A model generated the notes under the pieces. That model saw nothing but the letters and a program-made list of their open reading frames with translations. It was not told the origin of the DNA and did not search any database. Shown piece after piece: positions 19,380 through 28,176 of a stretch of 64,000 bases of DNA. This DNA comes from an uncultured Allobosea sp. (lineage in GTDB: Bacteria; Pseudomonadota; Alphaproteobacteria; Rhizobiales; Beijerinckiaceae), in contig NZ_CAMFJF010000018.1 of assembly GCF_945956895.1 (NCBI RefSeq), forward strand, positions 1 to 64,000, in the 5' to 3' direction. How positions within the stretch are numbered: the first letter of the stretch is position 1; every line of letters begins with the position of its first letter. Both the position numbers and the translations under genes were made by a program.

Positions 19380-20144
19380 ATGACCTCTTCCACCCCCCTC
19401 CTCTCGCTGCGCGGCATCGGCAAGGCCTATGGCCCGGTCGTCGCCGTGCGCGATGTCGATCTCGACATCTTCAAGGGCGAGGTCGTGGCGCTCTGCGGCG
19501 ACAACGGCGCCGGCAAGTCGAGCCTGATCAAGGTGATCTCCGGCGCCGAGGAAGCGACGAGCGGCACGATCAGCCTGCGCGGCAAGCCGGTCACCTTCGC
19601 CTCGCCGCATGACGCGCTGGCGAACGGCGTCGCGACGATCTACCAGGACCTCGCGCTGGCGCCGCGCCTCTCCATCGCCCAGAATGTCTTCATGGGCTCG
19701 GAATTGACCAAGCCCGTGCTGCTGCCCTTCCTGCGTATCCTCGACAAGAAGAAGATGATCGCGGAATCGCAGCGCTATCTCTCTCAGCTCTCCGCCGCGG
19801 TCACCGACATGACGCGGCCCGTCGAGCGCCTCTCCGGCGGCCAGCGTCAGGCGGTCGCGATCTCGCGCGCACTGCGCTGGAACGCCGAGATCATCATCAT
19901 GGACGAACCCACCGCCGCGCTCGGCGTCAAGGAAAGCGCGCTCGTCCTCGATCTCATCCGCAAGCTCAAGGCGGACGGACGCACCGTCATCCTGATCAGC
20001 CACAACATGCGCGACGTGGTGGCGCTGGCCGACCGTGTCGTGATCATGGGCGCCGGCCGCAAATATGTGGACCGGCCGCTTGGAAACCTCACCGCCGACG
20101 ACATCGCCCACATGATCATGGCCGGCAACGCCAAGGCGGCCTGA
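19380..20144 (+). CDS. Single-domain sugar ABC transporter ATPase (FrcA-type)
   Basis: The 254-residue ATPase has one cassette: Walker A GDNGAGKSS, Q-loop in IYQDLALAP, signature LSGGQRQAV and Walker B IIMDEPTAALG. Members partnered with RbsC-type permeases are usually about 500 residues with two cassettes. The one-cassette form is known from rhizobial fructose systems (FrcA), so the protein is not obviously truncated. A functional dimer would use two copies. It is separated from its binding-protein gene by a family B repeat. Confidence 0.88.
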   Translation: MTSSTPLLSLRGIGKAYGPVVAVRDVDLDIFKGEVVALCGDNGAGKSSLIKVISGAEEATSGTISLRGKPVTFASPHDALANGVATIYQDLALAPRLSIAQNVFMGSELTKPVLLPFLRILDKKKMIAESQRYLSQLSAAVTDMTRPVERLSGGQRQAVAISRALRWNAEIIIMDEPTAALGVKESALVLDLIRKLKADGRTVILISHNMRDVVALADRVVIMGAGRKYVDRPLGNLTADDIAHMIMAGNAKAA

Positions 20145-20167
20145 GATGCGCTTTCTCCCATTTTCAG

Positions 20168-20280
20168 CCCTCATCCTGAGGAGCGGGCATGGCCCGCGTC
20201 TCGAAGGATGCTTCAGCAGGCTCCGGAGCGATCTGGAACATCCTTCGAGACGCCGCTACGCGGCTCCTCAGGATGAGGGC
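20168..20280. repeat. Family C palindromic repeat
   Basis: Starts GCCCTCATCCTGAGGAGC and ends GCTCCTCAGGATGAGGGC; internal GTCTCGAAGGATG and CATCCTTCGAGAC also pair. Only one copy was seen in the window. The nucleoside hydrolase frame is open into this element, so a start codon placed within it should not be trusted. Confidence 0.85.
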
Positions 20281-20287
20281 TGAGGGT

Positions 20288-21229
20288 ATGGAAACGAAGA
20301 TGCGCGAAGCCACCATCATCGATACCGATCCCGGCCAGGACGACGCCGTCGCCCTGCTCCTCGCCTTCGCCAGCGCCGAGCGGATCGATCTCAGGGCGAT
20401 CACCACGGTCGCCGGCAATGTCCCGGTCGCGCAGACCACCGCGAATGCCTTGCGCATCCGCGATCTCGCCGGCCGTGACGATATTCCCGTCCATCGCGGT
20501 GCCGAGGGTCCGCTGGTCTTCGCTCTCGAAACCGCGGAATTCGTCTGCGGTCCCGATGGACTCGCCGGCGCAGAACTGCCCCAGCCGAGGGGCGAGGCTG
20601 CACCGGGTCATGCCGTGCAGGCGGTCATCGATATCTGCCGGGCAGCGCCTGCGGACGGCATCACGCTTTGCCCGCTCGGGCCTCTGACCAATCTCGCCCT
20701 CGCCTTCCGGCTGGCGCCCGACATCCTGCCGAAGGTCAGGCGCATCGTGCTGATGGGCGGGGCCATCGGCCTCGGCAACATCACGCCTGCGGCGGAGTTC
20801 AACACCTATGTCGACCCGCATGCCGCAGCGGTCGTGTTCGGTTGCGGCCGGCCGATCGTCATGTTCGGCCTCGGCGTCACGCTCCAGGCCATCGCCAGCC
20901 ACGATCAGGTCGCCCGCATCGGCGCGCTCGGCAACGCGGCGGGCAAGGCCGTGCACGGCATGCTGACGCGCCCGCGTCCCGGCGGGCTCGGCTCGAACGG
21001 CCATCCGATGCACGACCCTTGCGTCATTGCCTTCCTGCTCTGGCCGGAGCTGTTCGAAGGCCGCGACTGCTTCGTCGCAGTCGAGACCGGCGACGGCCCC
21101 TTGCGCGGGCGCACCACAATCGACTGGAACGGCCGCCTCAAGCGCGTGCCCAACGCCCATGTCGTTTCATCCGTGAAGGCCCACGACCTGTTCGAGCGGA
21201 TGATCGAACGCCTCGCCACGCTGCCCTGA
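20288..21229 (+). CDS. Inosine/uridine-preferring nucleoside hydrolase family protein
   Basis: The protein (313 residues from 20288) has the family signature ATIIDTDPGQDDAVALLLA with the calcium-binding aspartates near its N-terminus, the PLGPLTNLALA block, LMGGAIGLGN, EFNTYVDPHAA and the C-terminal HDPCVIAFLLWP histidine motif. It cleaves a ribonucleoside into base and ribose, which would supply a pentose to the kinase and sugar pathway encoded just upstream. Starts at 20273, 20288 and 20300 are all possible; 20300 gives the most typical N-terminus. Upstream in-frame codons belong to the family C repeat. Confidence 0.88.
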   Translation: METKMREATIIDTDPGQDDAVALLLAFASAERIDLRAITTVAGNVPVAQTTANALRIRDLAGRDDIPVHRGAEGPLVFALETAEFVCGPDGLAGAELPQPRGEAAPGHAVQAVIDICRAAPADGITLCPLGPLTNLALAFRLAPDILPKVRRIVLMGGAIGLGNITPAAEFNTYVDPHAAAVVFGCGRPIVMFGLGVTLQAIASHDQVARIGALGNAAGKAVHGMLTRPRPGGLGSNGHPMHDPCVIAFLLWPELFEGRDCFVAVETGDGPLRGRTTIDWNGRLKRVPNAHVVSSVKAHDLFERMIERLATLP

Positions 21230-21240
21230 GAGACCAGATC

Positions 21241-21762
21241 ATGCCGCATTTCGTCGAAGCGCTGCAGCAGGAAGCGGCGGAAGCCATCGCGCAGATGCAG
21301 GAGGTTGCCTTGCGCGCCCGCCACGCCCATGCCCGTGCCGAACTGATGCGCCACATGCTGACCACGGCCCGCAAGGTCAAGGACAAGCCGAAGGCCGAGG
21401 CTGTCGAAACCGTCGTGCGCGAATGGATGGATGCCTGGAATCTGGGTCGCAGCGACTGGCCGCATATCGCGCGCGAGATGGAGAGCTTCACCGAAACCTT
21501 CCACGACTACGCCAATGATCCGAGCGATGCCCATGATGAGCGTCTACGCGAAGCCTGCGCGGCGCTCGACGCCGTCCTGGAGCAGGAGGGAACCTCGATC
21601 TCCGACCAGATGGCCTTCCGCTCGCAATGCGCCCATGGCTGGTGGGAACAGGTGAAACCCGTCCCGGCCGACCTGCCCGGCCGCAAGCCGCGCCCGTCCG
21701 TGCCGGCGCTTGAATCCGGCAAAGCATTCTGGGAAGCCGGCTGCGCCGACTTCTGCCGCTGA
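21241..21762 (+). CDS. Conserved-looking hypothetical protein (173 aa)
   Basis: Begins 11 bp after the nucleoside hydrolase stop on the same strand, so it is probably the last gene of the cluster. The product is rich in charged helices (EALQQEAAEAIAQMQEVALRARHAHARAE) with no signal peptide or membrane segment. The C-terminus is less regular, containing CAHGWWEQVKP and ending with two cysteines (CADFCR). Family not recognised. Codon use resembles its neighbours, which favours a real gene. Function unknown. Confidence 0.55.
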   Translation: MPHFVEALQQEAAEAIAQMQEVALRARHAHARAELMRHMLTTARKVKDKPKAEAVETVVREWMDAWNLGRSDWPHIAREMESFTETFHDYANDPSDAHDERLREACAALDAVLEQEGTSISDQMAFRSQCAHGWWEQVKPVPADLPGRKPRPSVPALESGKAFWEAGCADFCR

Positions 21763-21795
21763 GGCGCCTTTTCCCGCCATCCCACAATCGCGAGC

Positions 21796-21888
21796 GTCAT
21801 CCCGGGCTTGCCCCGGGATCCATCGCAGAACGCAGCGCCCTCCGATGGATTCCGGATCGGCGCCGCTTCGCGACTTGTCCGGAATGAC
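21796..21888. repeat. Family A repeat, copy 4
   Basis: Bounded by GTCATCCCGG and CCGGAATGAC, containing GGGATCCATCG and CGATGGATTCC arms. It lies between convergent genes (21762 and 21919) and probably acts as a bidirectional terminator. Confidence 0.85.
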
Positions 21889-21918
21889 GACGCGGTTCAG
21901 CGGTAGCGCGGCAAGCCG

Positions 21919-22275
21919 CTACGGCAGCTGCTGGTTCTCGAAAAAGCCGTCCAGCGGGATCTGGGTCGTCTTCTCGAAATCGTCCATCGCATCGAGCAGG
22001 CGCCGGCGGTAGTTCAACAGCGCCAGCAGCAATTGCGCGGCGTCGCGCGACAGCCCGTAGCGCGCCCAGCTCTCGGAAGTCACTCGTTCCAGCCCGATCT
22101 GGTCGCCGAAAGCCTCGACCGTGGCGAAGCCGAGGCCTTGCACCACCTCAAGCAACTCTTCAGCCGACATGCGCGGCTTCACGACATGGGAATGCACCCG
22201 CTCCAGCATGAGGCGGATGTCGGAGGGCCGGAACTGCAGGGAGTTGCGCGCGAACTGCTCGAAATTATTGGCCAT
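21919..22275 (-). CDS. Small helical hypothetical protein coupled to the SorC regulator
   Basis: The product is 118 residues, apparently all helical (FRPSDIRLMLERVHSHVV, SRDAAQLLLALLNYRRRLLDAMDDFEKT), and lacks membrane or export signals. The ATG at 22275 is preceded by GGGGAG and lies inside the end of the regulator gene (11-bp overlap), so the two are translationally coupled. The pairing suggests that it modifies or accompanies the regulator, or serves the module across the divergent promoter. Family not recognised. Confidence 0.65.
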   Translation of the reverse strand: MANNFEQFARNSLQFRPSDIRLMLERVHSHVVKPRMSAEELLEVVQGLGFATVEAFGDQIGLERVTSESWARYGLSRDAAQLLLALLNYRRRLLDAMDDFEKTTQIPLDGFFENQQLP

Positions 22276-23329
22276 GGCGTGTCTCCCCTTCGGCTCCCTT
22301 TGTCGCCGGTTTTGCGCCGCCGGCCAGCAAGGCCTCGGCAGCGCCTTCATCCGTGATCAGCACCTTCGCTGCGCTCGCCCGCAAGGCGGCGCGGATCGCA
22401 TGTTCCTTATGGGCGCCGCCGGCCGCGATCGCGACGAGGCCGATGCCCCTGAGATCGGCCGGGCTCACCGCCATGATACGCCGGTTGACCGGATGGTCCA
22501 CCAGCTCGCCCTCGGCATCGATGAAATGGCAGACGAGGTCGCCGACCGCTCCGGCCTTCTTGAGGCCCGCCAGATCCGATTGCGGCAGCAAGCCCTCGCG
22601 GAACAGCGTTGAATCCGGCACGATATCGCCGACGCTGACCAGCGCGATATCGGCCGCACGCGCCCGGTCTAGCAGGTCCCGCAAGCTCGGCTCGCGCCAG
22701 AGCGCGTCGCGGATCTCGGCATTCGAGACGAAGACCGGCGCGGTCAACTGGAAGCAGTCGGCCCCGAACATGTCGGCGACGCGGCGCGCCACCGCCGAGG
22801 GGTTGATGCTGCGCGAGTGGGTGAGGCCGCCGAGCAGCGAGACGACGGACATCGCCTCGACCTGGCGCGGCTGCATGCCCCGCAGCGCCAGATGCAGGGT
22901 CTGCCCCCAGCCGACGGCCAGTGACATGTTGTCGGTGAGCTTGTCCGAGAGCCAGAGGCCGGCGGCATAGCCGACGAGCGCCGAGACGCTGGCCGCATCG
23001 CGCGCCGCCGGCACCACCACCGCCTCCTTCAGGCCGAAGGCGGTGACAAGCCCGCGTTCAAGCCCCGCCTGCCGGGCCGAGCGCGCATCGATCCTGATCT
23101 TGACCAGCCCTTCGGAACGCGCTGCCGCCAGCATGCGGATCACCTTGATCCGGCTCAGCCCCAGCGCCTCGGCGATCTGTTCCTGGGTCAAGCCCTCGAC
23201 GTAATAGAGCCAGGCGGCGCGGACCTTCGCCTCCGCCACCGGCATCTCGCCCTGGATCAGTCCTGCTCCGAATGCGTCTTCCACGAGCGCTCCCTGTCGC
23301 GCCGTCTCGGGCGCTTGCGCCAGCATCAC
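22265..23329 (-). CDS. SorC/DeoR-type sugar-binding transcriptional regulator
   Basis: The 354-residue protein has an N-terminal helix-turn-helix (AWLYYVEGLTQEQIAEALGLSRIKVIRMLAAAR) and a C-terminal SorC sugar-phosphate-binding domain (SLAVGWGQTLHLAL, VSLLGGLTHS, DIALVSVGDI, LVAIAAGGAHKEHAIRAAL). Members sense phosphorylated sugars. It is divergent from the SAF-domain oxidoreductase operon with a strong inverted repeat between, so it is the likely controller of that operon. It overlaps the 118-residue gene downstream. Confidence 0.9.
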   Translation of the reverse strand: MMLAQAPETARQGALVEDAFGAGLIQGEMPVAEAKVRAAWLYYVEGLTQEQIAEALGLSRIKVIRMLAAARSEGLVKIRIDARSARQAGLERGLVTAFGLKEAVVVPAARDAASVSALVGYAAGLWLSDKLTDNMSLAVGWGQTLHLALRGMQPRQVEAMSVVSLLGGLTHSRSINPSAVARRVADMFGADCFQLTAPVFVSNAEIRDALWREPSLRDLLDRARAADIALVSVGDIVPDSTLFREGLLPQSDLAGLKKAGAVGDLVCHFIDAEGELVDHPVNRRIMAVSPADLRGIGLVAIAAGGAHKEHAIRAALRASAAKVLITDEGAAEALLAGGAKPATKGAEGETRHGQ

Positions 23330-23389
23330 CGCATCGCGCCGTCCAAGGCAACCCGTTTGAACATCTGTGCGCTTGACAGGACGAATGAC

Positions 23390-23417
23390 ATGTTCTTTTG
23401 TTCCTATATAAGAACAT
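23390..23417. promoter_or_regulatory. Inverted repeat operator candidate for the SorC regulator
   Basis: ATGTTCTT (23390-23397) and AAGAACAT (23410-23417) form a perfect 8-bp inverted repeat with a 12-bp spacer. A nested pair TGTTC-N8-GAACA (23399-23416) overlaps it. A TTGACA hexamer is at 23373-23378. The site lies 22 bp before the ATG of the divergent operon, well placed for repression. Confidence 0.65.
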
Positions 23418-23439
23418 ATGTCCTAGGGAGAGAGTGACG

Positions 23440-24801
23440 ATGGCCGCGATCCAGCCGCAGCCGCCTTTGGGCGCGCCCGTCGCCGGCCTGTCCCTGGCCG
23501 AGGCCCTCGAATTGCGCGCCAAGGCCGGCAGGCCGGTCCGCGTCGGCCTGATCGGCGCCGGCCAGATGGGCACCGATATCGTCGTCCAGATCTCGCAGAT
23601 GACCGGCATCGAGATCGCCGCCGTCGCCGATATCGCGCCGGATCGCGTTTCGGAGGCCGCCGCGCTCGCCGGGCGCAAGGGCGAGGTCGACAATGTCTCT
23701 GACGAGGCCGGGCTCGACGCCAGCAGGCGCAAGGGCCGCATTGCCGCCACGACCTCGCTCGACCTGATCTGCCGCTCGTCCCATGTCGACGTCATCATCG
23801 ACGCCACCGGCAACCCGGAAGCCGGCTCGCGCGTCGCGCTGACCGCCATCGCCGCGCGCAAGCATATCGTGATGATGAATGTCGAGGCCGACATCACCAT
23901 TGGCTCCTATCTCGCGGTCGAGGCCGCCAAGGCCGGCGTGGTCTACACGCTCGGCGCCGGCGACGAACCCGCCGCCGCGATGGAGCTGATCAATTTCGTC
24001 CGCGCCATGGGCTATCCCGTTGTCGCCGCCGGCAAGGGCAAGAACAACCCGTTCCGGATCGACGCCGTGCCGGCCGACTATGTCGAAGAAGCCACGCGCC
24101 GGAACATGAACCCGCGCATGCTCGTCGAGTTCGTCGACGGGTCGAAGACGATGGTCGAGATGGTCGCCATCGCCAATGCCTGCGGCTTCGTGCCCGATAT
24201 CCCCGGCATGCACGGCCCCGCCGCGCCGAAGGACGAGTTGCAGACCTATTTCTGCCCGAAGGAAGAGGGCGGCCTGCTCTCCCGGACGGGCGTCGTCGAC
24301 TTCTCCGTTGCCAAGGGCGTCGCGCCCGGTGTCTTCGCCATCGCGGAGATGCGCCATCCCCGCGTCCGTGAGCGCATGAGCGACCTGCATCTCGGCCCCG
24401 GCCCCTATTATTCCTTCTTCCGGCCCTATCATCTGACCAGTCTGGAAGTACCGCTCTCGGCCGCCGCCGCCGTGATCTTCAACCAGAGCCATATGCGCCC
24501 GCTGCCGGTGCCGACCTCCGAGGTCGGCTGCGTCGCCAAGCGCGATCTCGCGGCCGGCGAGACGCTCGATGCCATCGGCGAATACGGCTATCGCGGCTTC
24601 GCCCTTTCCCGCGCCGATGCGCAGGCGCGCAAGGCCCTGCCGATCGGCCTCGCCCAGGGCGCGACCATGACGCAGCCCGTCCGCAAGGGCGAACTCATCA
24701 CGCTGGCCGACGCCACGCCCGACGAGCGGCTGAAGATCGTCGAGGTGCGCCGCGCGCAGGACGCGATGATCGCCGCGCTGACCTCCGGAGCCCAGGCATG
24801 A
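23440..24801 (+). CDS. Homoserine-dehydrogenase-like oxidoreductase with C-terminal SAF domain
   Basis: The 453-residue protein opens with a Rossmann domain ([12 protein letters not shown], residues 33-44). A homoserine-dehydrogenase-like catalytic region follows, with [22 protein letters not shown] and [14 protein letters not shown]. It ends with a SAF-type domain (about 350-430: [28 protein letters not shown]). It belongs to the group annotated as predicted homoserine dehydrogenase with SAF domain, for which I know no settled reaction. Overlapping starts tie it to a 2-oxoacid dehydrogenase operon, so it probably makes a precursor of that complex's 2-oxoacid substrate. Start chosen by the TAGGGAGAGAG site. 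Confidence 0.82.
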   Translation: MAAIQPQPPLGAPVAGLSLAEALELRAKAGRPVRVGLIGAGQMGTDIVVQISQMTGIEIAAVADIAPDRVSEAAALAGRKGEVDNVSDEAGLDASRRKGRIAATTSLDLICRSSHVDVIIDATGNPEAGSRVALTAIAARKHIVMMNVEADITIGSYLAVEAAKAGVVYTLGAGDEPAAAMELINFVRAMGYPVVAAGKGKNNPFRIDAVPADYVEEATRRNMNPRMLVEFVDGSKTMVEMVAIANACGFVPDIPGMHGPAAPKDELQTYFCPKEEGGLLSRTGVVDFSVAKGVAPGVFAIAEMRHPRVRERMSDLHLGPGPYYSFFRPYHLTSLEVPLSAAAAVIFNQSHMRPLPVPTSEVGCVAKRDLAAGETLDAIGEYGYRGFALSRADAQARKALPIGLAQGATMTQPVRKGELITLADATPDERLKIVEVRRAQDAMIAALTSGAQA

Positions 24802-25799
24802 GTGCCGATCAGAAGCCGAACCAGCGGCCGGAACTCGCCGCGCTCGACGATGCGACGGTGGCGCAGGCGCTGACCCGCATGCACCTGATCCGCAAGTTCG
24901 AGGAGGCGGCCGAGGCGAGCTACATGCGCGGCCTGATCCACGGCACGATGCATCTCTCGATCGGGCAGGAAGCCAGCGCCGTCGGCACGACGCTGCCGCT
25001 CGAAGCCCATGACTACATCCTCTCGACCCATCGCGGCCATGGCCACTGCATCGCGCGCGGCGCCGAGCCGAAGCTGATGTTCGCCGAGTTCTTCGGCAAG
25101 GAGACCGGCTATTGCAAGGGCCGCGGCGGCTCGATGCATATCGCCGATGTCGAAGGCGGCAATCTCGGCGCCAACGGCATCGTCGGCGGCGGCCTGCCGA
25201 TCGCGGTCGGCGTCGGCATGAGCATCAAGGCGCAGAAGAACGGCCGGGTCTGCATGGTCTTCTTCGGCGACGGCGCCTCGAACGAGGGCGCCTTCCACGA
25301 GGCGCTGAACATGGCCTCGATCTGGAAGCTGCCGGTCGTCTTCGTCTGCGAGAACAACAAATACGGCATGTCGATGGATATCGGCCGCGCCATGGCGGTG
25401 CCGAACGTCGCCGACCGCGCGGCGGCCTACGGCATGCCCGGCCATAGCCTCGACGGCAACGACCTCGCCGGCGTCGCAGCCGTGGCGAAGGTCGCGATCG
25501 CGCGGGCCCGCTCCGGGGAAGGCCCCTCGCTGATCGAGTGCAAGACCTATCGCTGGCGCGGCCATTCCAAGAGCGACCGCAATCTCTACCGCTCCAAGGA
25601 GGAGATCGAGGAATGGCGCAACCAGGACCCGATCCGGCGGCTCGAGGACGAGCTCAAGGCGCATGACCGCTTCGATGCGGCCGCGCTGATGAAGCTCGAA
25701 GAGGACGCCCAGCGCGACATCGACGCCGCCGTCGAATTCGCCCGCGCCTGCCCGGACCCCGATCCGAAAGACCTGACCCGTGACGTCTATGCCCTCTGA
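24798..25799 (+). CDS. 2-oxoacid dehydrogenase E1 component, alpha subunit (acetoin-DH-like)
   Basis: The 333-residue thiamine-diphosphate enzyme subunit has the TPP motif [20 protein letters not shown] ending in ENNKYGMS, an N-terminal [13 protein letters not shown] and the [11 protein letters not shown] phosphorylation-loop region. It is close to AcoA/PDH-alpha types. It overlaps the SAF gene by 4 bp (ATGA). With the beta subunit it decarboxylates a 2-oxoacid (or cleaves an acetoin-like compound) and passes the acyl group to E2. Confidence 0.92.
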   Translation: MSADQKPNQRPELAALDDATVAQALTRMHLIRKFEEAAEASYMRGLIHGTMHLSIGQEASAVGTTLPLEAHDYILSTHRGHGHCIARGAEPKLMFAEFFGKETGYCKGRGGSMHIADVEGGNLGANGIVGGGLPIAVGVGMSIKAQKNGRVCMVFFGDGASNEGAFHEALNMASIWKLPVVFVCENNKYGMSMDIGRAMAVPNVADRAAAYGMPGHSLDGNDLAGVAAVAKVAIARARSGEGPSLIECKTYRWRGHSKSDRNLYRSKEEIEEWRNQDPIRRLEDELKAHDRFDAAALMKLEEDAQRDIDAAVEFARACPDPDPKDLTRDVYAL

Positions 25800-26811
25800 C
25801 ACGCTCGAAGCCGTGAGCGAGATCCGCGAGCTGTCCTATGCCGAGGCCGTGCGCGAGGCACTCGGTCAGGCGATGGAAGCCGACGAGCGCGTCTTCCTCT
25901 TCGGCGAGGATGTCGGCGTCTATGGCGGCGCCTTTGGCGTCTCCGGCGATCTCGTCCATCGCTTCGGCACGGACCGCGTGATCGACACCCCGATCAGCGA
26001 GCTCGGCATCGCCGGTGCGGCAGTCGGTGCCGCGATCACCGGCATGCGTCCGGTGCTGGAAATCCAGTTCTCGGATTTCGTTACGCTCGCGATGGAGCAG
26101 CTCGTTAATCAGGCGGCCAAGATCCGCTTCATGTTCGGCGGCAAGGCGAGCGTGCCGATGGTCGTGCGTCTGCCCGGCGGCTCCGGTACGGGTGCCGCCG
26201 CCCAGCACAGCCAGAGCCTCGAAGCCTGGTTCGCCCATGTCCCGGGGCTGAAAGTCCTGCAGCCGAGCACACCGCATGACGCCAAGGGCATGCTGCTCGC
26301 GGCGATCGACGATCCCAACCCCGTCCTGATCTTCGAGCACAAGCTGCTCTACAAGACCAAGGGCCATGTCCCGGCGGAAGCCTACCGCGTCCCGATCGGC
26401 AAGGCCGCGATCCGCCGCGAAGGCACGGATGTCACCATCGTCGGCTCCTCGATCATGGCCCGCAAGGCGGAAGCGGCGGCCGAGCGTCTGGCCGCAGACG
26501 GCATCTCGGCCGAGGTGATCGACCTGCGCTCGATCCGCCCGATCGACTTCACCACCATCGCCGAGAGCGTGCGCAGGACGCATCGCCTGCTGGTCGTCTA
26601 CGAAGGCGTGAAGACCATGGGCATCGGCGCCGAGATTTCGGCGATGATCGCCGAGAGCGAGGTCTTCGACTTCCTGGATGCGCCGATCATCCGGCTCGGC
26701 GGCGCCGATGCGCCGATCCCCTACAACCCGGTTCTGGAGAAGGCGGCCGTCCCGCAGGAGGACGACATCGTCACCGCCGCCGCCAATCTCGTCCGCCGCG
26801 GGGAAGCCTGA
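25789..26811 (+). CDS. 2-oxoacid dehydrogenase E1 component, beta subunit
   Basis: The 340-residue subunit has the typical transketolase pyrimidine-binding region ([34 protein letters not shown]) and the C-terminal transketolase domain ([28 protein letters not shown]). The ATG at 25789 lies within the alpha-subunit gene (11-bp overlap); a GTG at 25780 is a possible alternative. It forms the alpha2-beta2 E1 with the preceding gene. Confidence 0.92.
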   Translation: MPSDTLEAVSEIRELSYAEAVREALGQAMEADERVFLFGEDVGVYGGAFGVSGDLVHRFGTDRVIDTPISELGIAGAAVGAAITGMRPVLEIQFSDFVTLAMEQLVNQAAKIRFMFGGKASVPMVVRLPGGSGTGAAAQHSQSLEAWFAHVPGLKVLQPSTPHDAKGMLLAAIDDPNPVLIFEHKLLYKTKGHVPAEAYRVPIGKAAIRREGTDVTIVGSSIMARKAEAAAERLAADGISAEVIDLRSIRPIDFTTIAESVRRTHRLLVVYEGVKTMGIGAEISAMIAESEVFDFLDAPIIRLGGADAPIPYNPVLEKAAVPQEDDIVTAAANLVRRGEA

Positions 26812-28046
26812 TGCCTGTCGAGGTCATCCTTCCCAAGGTCGACATGGACATGGAGACGGGCACGATCGAGGCCTGGCATGTCAAGGAAGGCGACCAGGTC
26901 CGCCAGGGCGACACCATCTTCGAGATCGGCACCAACAAGGCCGTGATGGAGGTCGAGGCGCCCGCCACCGGGGCGATCCGGAACATCAAGGCCGAGACCG
27001 GCGTGCCGATCTCGGTTGGCACAGCCGTTGCGTGGATCTACCTCGACGGCGAGGCCGCCACCGCGCCGTCGAAGCCGGCAGCCGCTGCGGCTACCGTGGC
27101 GGCTGCCACATCCCTTCCCAAAGCCGAGGCGCCGATCGCTCTGGCGATTGCGGTGCCGCCCACGGCAGCGGGCCTGCGCGCGACCCCACTTGCCCGCCGC
27201 ATCGCCCGCCAGAACGCGCTCGACCTCAAGACCGTGATCGGGACCGGCCCACGCGGGCGCATCGGCGAAGCCGACGTGAAGCGCCATCTGGAGCAGCGGC
27301 CGCGCTGCGCCCCGGCGCAGGAGACGCGCCCTGCGCCGGCCGCATCAGCAAATGCGTCCGAAGGCCGGCTGCAGCCCTTCTCGGCGATCCGCCGCATCGT
27401 CGCGAGCCGGCTCTCCGAGAGCATGCGTACCGCCCCGCATTTCTATCTGACATCCGAGATCGAAATGAGCGCCGCACGCGATCTGCTCGGCCGCCTCGCC
27501 AAGCGTCACGAGCGCATCGGCGCGCCCAAGCCCAGCCTGACCGTGCTGATCGCCCGCGTCGCCGCCCGCATCCTGCGCGACCACCCGGTCATCAACGCCT
27601 CGGCCGAGGGCGAGGCGACGCGCTTCCACGAGCGCATCGATATCGGCATCGCCATGGAGCGCGATGGCGACCTCGTGGTGCCCGTGCTGCGCGATGCCGG
27701 CGGCATGGACATGCCCGCCATGACACGCGAATTCGCCCGGTTGCGCGATGGGATGGCGAAGCGCACGTTGACCCCGGCCGAGCTTGGCGGCGGCACCTTC
27801 ACCATCTCCAATCTCGGCATGTACGGCGTCGACTCATTCACCGCGATCATCAACCCGCCACAAGGCGCGATCCTTGCGGTCGGCCGCACCGTCGACAAGC
27901 CGGTCGGGCGCGACGGCCAGATCGTGCTCAGGCCGATGGCGAACTTCACGCTGTCCTCGGATCACCGCATCGTCGACGGTGTTGCGGCGGCTCGTTTCAT
28001 GGCCGATCTGCGCGAGGCTCTTGAAAATCCCGAGCTGCTTCTGTGA
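26811..28046 (+). CDS. 2-oxoacid dehydrogenase E2 (dihydrolipoyl acyltransferase)
   Basis: The 411-residue protein has a single lipoyl domain with the lipoyl-lysine in EIGTNKAVMEVEA (Lys43), an Ala/Pro linker, an E3/E1-binding domain (ATPLARRIARQNALDL to GTGPRGRIGEADV, about 125-160), and a catalytic acyltransferase domain ending with the active-site DHRIVDG (His385, Asp389). The start overlaps the E1-beta stop (TGATG). No E3 (dihydrolipoamide dehydrogenase) gene follows, so the complex must borrow one. Confidence 0.92.
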   Translation: MPVEVILPKVDMDMETGTIEAWHVKEGDQVRQGDTIFEIGTNKAVMEVEAPATGAIRNIKAETGVPISVGTAVAWIYLDGEAATAPSKPAAAAATVAAATSLPKAEAPIALAIAVPPTAAGLRATPLARRIARQNALDLKTVIGTGPRGRIGEADVKRHLEQRPRCAPAQETRPAPAASANASEGRLQPFSAIRRIVASRLSESMRTAPHFYLTSEIEMSAARDLLGRLAKRHERIGAPKPSLTVLIARVAARILRDHPVINASAEGEATRFHERIDIGIAMERDGDLVVPVLRDAGGMDMPAMTREFARLRDGMAKRTLTPAELGGGTFTISNLGMYGVDSFTAIINPPQGAILAVGRTVDKPVGRDGQIVLRPMANFTLSSDHRIVDGVAAARFMADLREALENPELLL

Positions 28047-28176
28047 AGGAAGGTGCTGCCGGTCGACGCATCGCGGATGGCCGGCACAAGCTGATCTGAC
28101 ATCACGATCTGACACGAAGATCGACCGGCGCATTTGGCGTAAAGGTCGACATCGCGACAACGGAGGAGACGAAACC

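Noticed and set aside
20189..20272. Upstream in-frame start for the nucleoside hydrolase within repeat C
   Set aside because: The added residues come from the repeat; the family N-terminus begins at MREATIIDTD.
23440..28046. Calling the E1/E2 genes an acetoin dehydrogenase operon
   Set aside because: E1/E2 look AcoABC-like, but the regulator is SorC-type rather than an AcoR activator, E3 is missing, and a SAF-domain dehydrogenase leads the operon; substrate left open.
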